From: Verrucomicrobiota bacterium
Lineage (GTDB): Bacteria; Verrucomicrobiota; Verrucomicrobiia; Limisphaerales; UBA9464
Direction: 5' to 3'
Assembly: GCA_947454295.1 (NCBI GenBank)
Contig: CANGMO010000116.1
Coordinates: 1-7,028, forward strand
Length of the DNA: 7,028 nt
Part shown: piece by piece, positions 6,350-7,028 of the stretch
Position numbering within the stretch: the first letter of the stretch is position 1
How the letters are laid out: each line of letters opens with the position of its first letter
Made by a program: the position numbers and the translations under genes
Notes under the pieces: model-generated
The model's input: only the letters and a program-made list of their open reading frames with translations
What the model was told of the DNA's origin: nothing
Databases searched by the model: none

Positions 6350-6551
6350 TCGTCGACGATCGGCAGGTGGTGGCCCTGTGCCGGACGTTGACCCGGGGGC
6401 ACGGATCGATACCGTTTTTACAGCCACCCGGGGTAGCGATGGCGGAGGGGAATCCTCTGTAGCTGCCGGCCCGGGTGGTTTTTGATTTCTTCCATCCGGA
6501 CACACCACCACCGCGTGGCCGGTCCGCCTGCATACGACCGGCAGTGTTGCC
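6350..6551 (+). promoter_or_regulatory. Long structured 5' leader of the TonB-dependent receptor mRNA
   Basis: About 200 bases separate the predicted transcription start from the ATG at 6552. The leader contains three copies of self-complementary CCCGGG (6392-6397, 6427-6432, 6470-6475). Copies 2 and 3 form the base of a terminator-like hairpin. Copy 1 could pair with copy 2 (6 bp), freeing copy 3, or with copy 3 as ACCCGGG/CCCGGGT (7 bp). GGTGGTG (6366-6372) can also pair with CACCACC near 6503-6512. This is the architecture of a transcription attenuator. I do not recognise a known riboswitch class. No Shine-Dalgarno is evident before 6552. Confidence 0.45.
6421..6483 (+). terminator. Terminator-like hairpin with T-run inside the receptor leader
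   Basis: CCACCCGGG (6424-6432) pairs with CCCGGGTGG (6470-6478) in a perfect 9-bp stem, immediately followed by TTTTT (6479-6483) and then a T-rich stretch to 6492. The stem continues inward with GTAGC (6433-6437) opposite GCTGC (6462-6466), and is capped by GAGG/CCTC (6445-6448 with 6454-6457) around GGAAT. It may simply terminate transcripts from the upstream genes. However, it lies downstream of the predicted receptor promoter, so it would also act on the receptor mRNA. Confidence 0.6.
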
Positions 6552-7028
6552 ATGAGAAGACAGTGCGTCCCGCGCCTGACGGTTCAGTTGACGTGTTTCG
6601 GCATTTCGTCGGTCCTGGGACCGTCGCTCCTGCTGGCCCATGAGCCGGAGGTGATGAACAAGACGGTGATCACCGGGCGGGCGGATTCGCTGGTGGGACT
6701 CGCGGACTCGGCGAGCGAGGGGTATGTCGGTTCGGATCATCTGGAATTCCGTCCACTGCTTCGTTCCGCCGAGGTGTTGGAAACGGTTCCTGGATTGATC
6801 GCGACCCAGCACAGCGGTTCCGGCAAGGCCAACCAGTATTACACCCGAGGATTCAACCTGGACCACGGCACCGACTTCGCGACCAGCGTCGACGGCGTTC
6901 CGGTCAACCTGCCCTCCCATGCGCATGGCCAGGGATATACTGACCTCAATTTCCTCATTCCGGAACTCGTGCAGTCGGTGCACTACCGCAAGGGACCCTA
7001 TCATGCCGATGTGGGTGATTTTGGCTCC
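6552..7028 (+). CDS. TonB-dependent outer-membrane receptor, N-terminal part (runs off the window)
   Basis: The first 159 codons are visible and stay in frame to the window edge. The N-terminus is a signal peptide with a basic start and a hydrophobic core ending in LLLA before His-Glu-Pro. A possible TonB box (KTVITG) follows the cleavage site, then a conserved LADSASEGYVG segment and the plug domain: LRSAEVLETVPGLIATQHSG, NQYYTRGFNLDHGTDFATS, VDGVPVNLPSHAHGQGYTD and ELVQSVHYRKGPYHADVGDFG. The plug matches a widespread receptor subgroup with a strikingly conserved GFNLDHGTDF segment. The plug is rich in histidine. The receptor would bring an unknown ligand across the outer membrane using TonB energy. 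It has its own predicted ECF promoter and a structured leader. The substrate cannot be assigned from this part. Confidence 0.93.
   Translation, partial: MRRQCVPRLTVQLTCFGISSVLGPSLLLAHEPEVMNKTVITGRADSLVGLADSASEGYVGSDHLEFRPLLRSAEVLETVPGLIATQHSGSGKANQYYTRGFNLDHGTDFATSVDGVPVNLPSHAHGQGYTDLNFLIPELVQSVHYRKGPYHADVGDFGS

Noticed and set aside
6391..6483. Cobalamin riboswitch upstream of the TonB receptor
   Set aside because: There is a vague resemblance around GGGGAATCC and GCTGCC, but I cannot find a convincing B12 box or the rest of the conserved core. A covariance-model search would decide it.

Overview
The window is GC-rich and gene-dense. It most likely comes from a Verrucomicrobiota-type bacterium. 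The main evidence is a small pseudopilin with an N-terminal G/FTLIE cleavage site and a C-terminal H-x9-D motif, a style that is very abundant in Verrucomicrobiota and the related Planctomycetota and Lentisphaerota. Signal peptides and a TonB-dependent receptor show a two-membrane cell. Most starts lack a clear Shine-Dalgarno sequence. The phylum is an inference from style, not from a marker gene.

Layout. On the minus strand (1-927) lie an ECF sigma factor and, overlapping it by ATGA, the first 110 residues of an anti-sigma factor that seems to run into a ChrR-like cupin domain. A divergent intergenic region (928-1203) follows. The plus strand then carries a secreted DUF4331 protein (1204-2877), a gap with two hairpins, an exported TPR protein (3021-4250), a HupE/UreJ-type membrane protein that overlaps it by ATGA (4247-5494), a pseudopilin (5617-6273), a 278-base leader region, and the first 159 codons of a TonB-dependent receptor (6552-window end).

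The most informative observation is a promoter-like element, TGCATCC-N16-CGT(T/A), that occurs three times at identical spacing. It lies upstream of the sigma factor on the minus strand, of the DUF4331 gene on the plus strand, and of the TonB-dependent receptor on the plus strand. This is the layout expected of an autoregulated ECF sigma factor and its local regulon. It ties the whole window into one candidate system: a signal sensed by the cupin anti-sigma factor releases the sigma factor, which turns on an outer-membrane receptor, a HupE-like inner-membrane protein with an EF-hand loop in its exported domain, an exported TPR protein and a secreted DUF4331 protein. Uptake or homeostasis of a metal or metal complex is a reasonable guess from HupE and the histidine-rich receptor plug, but the substrate is not shown by the sequence.

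A second candidate control layer sits in the roughly 200-base leader of the receptor gene. It holds a long hairpin followed by five T residues, and three copies of the self-complementary CCCGGG that could form alternative pairings, as in transcription attenuation.
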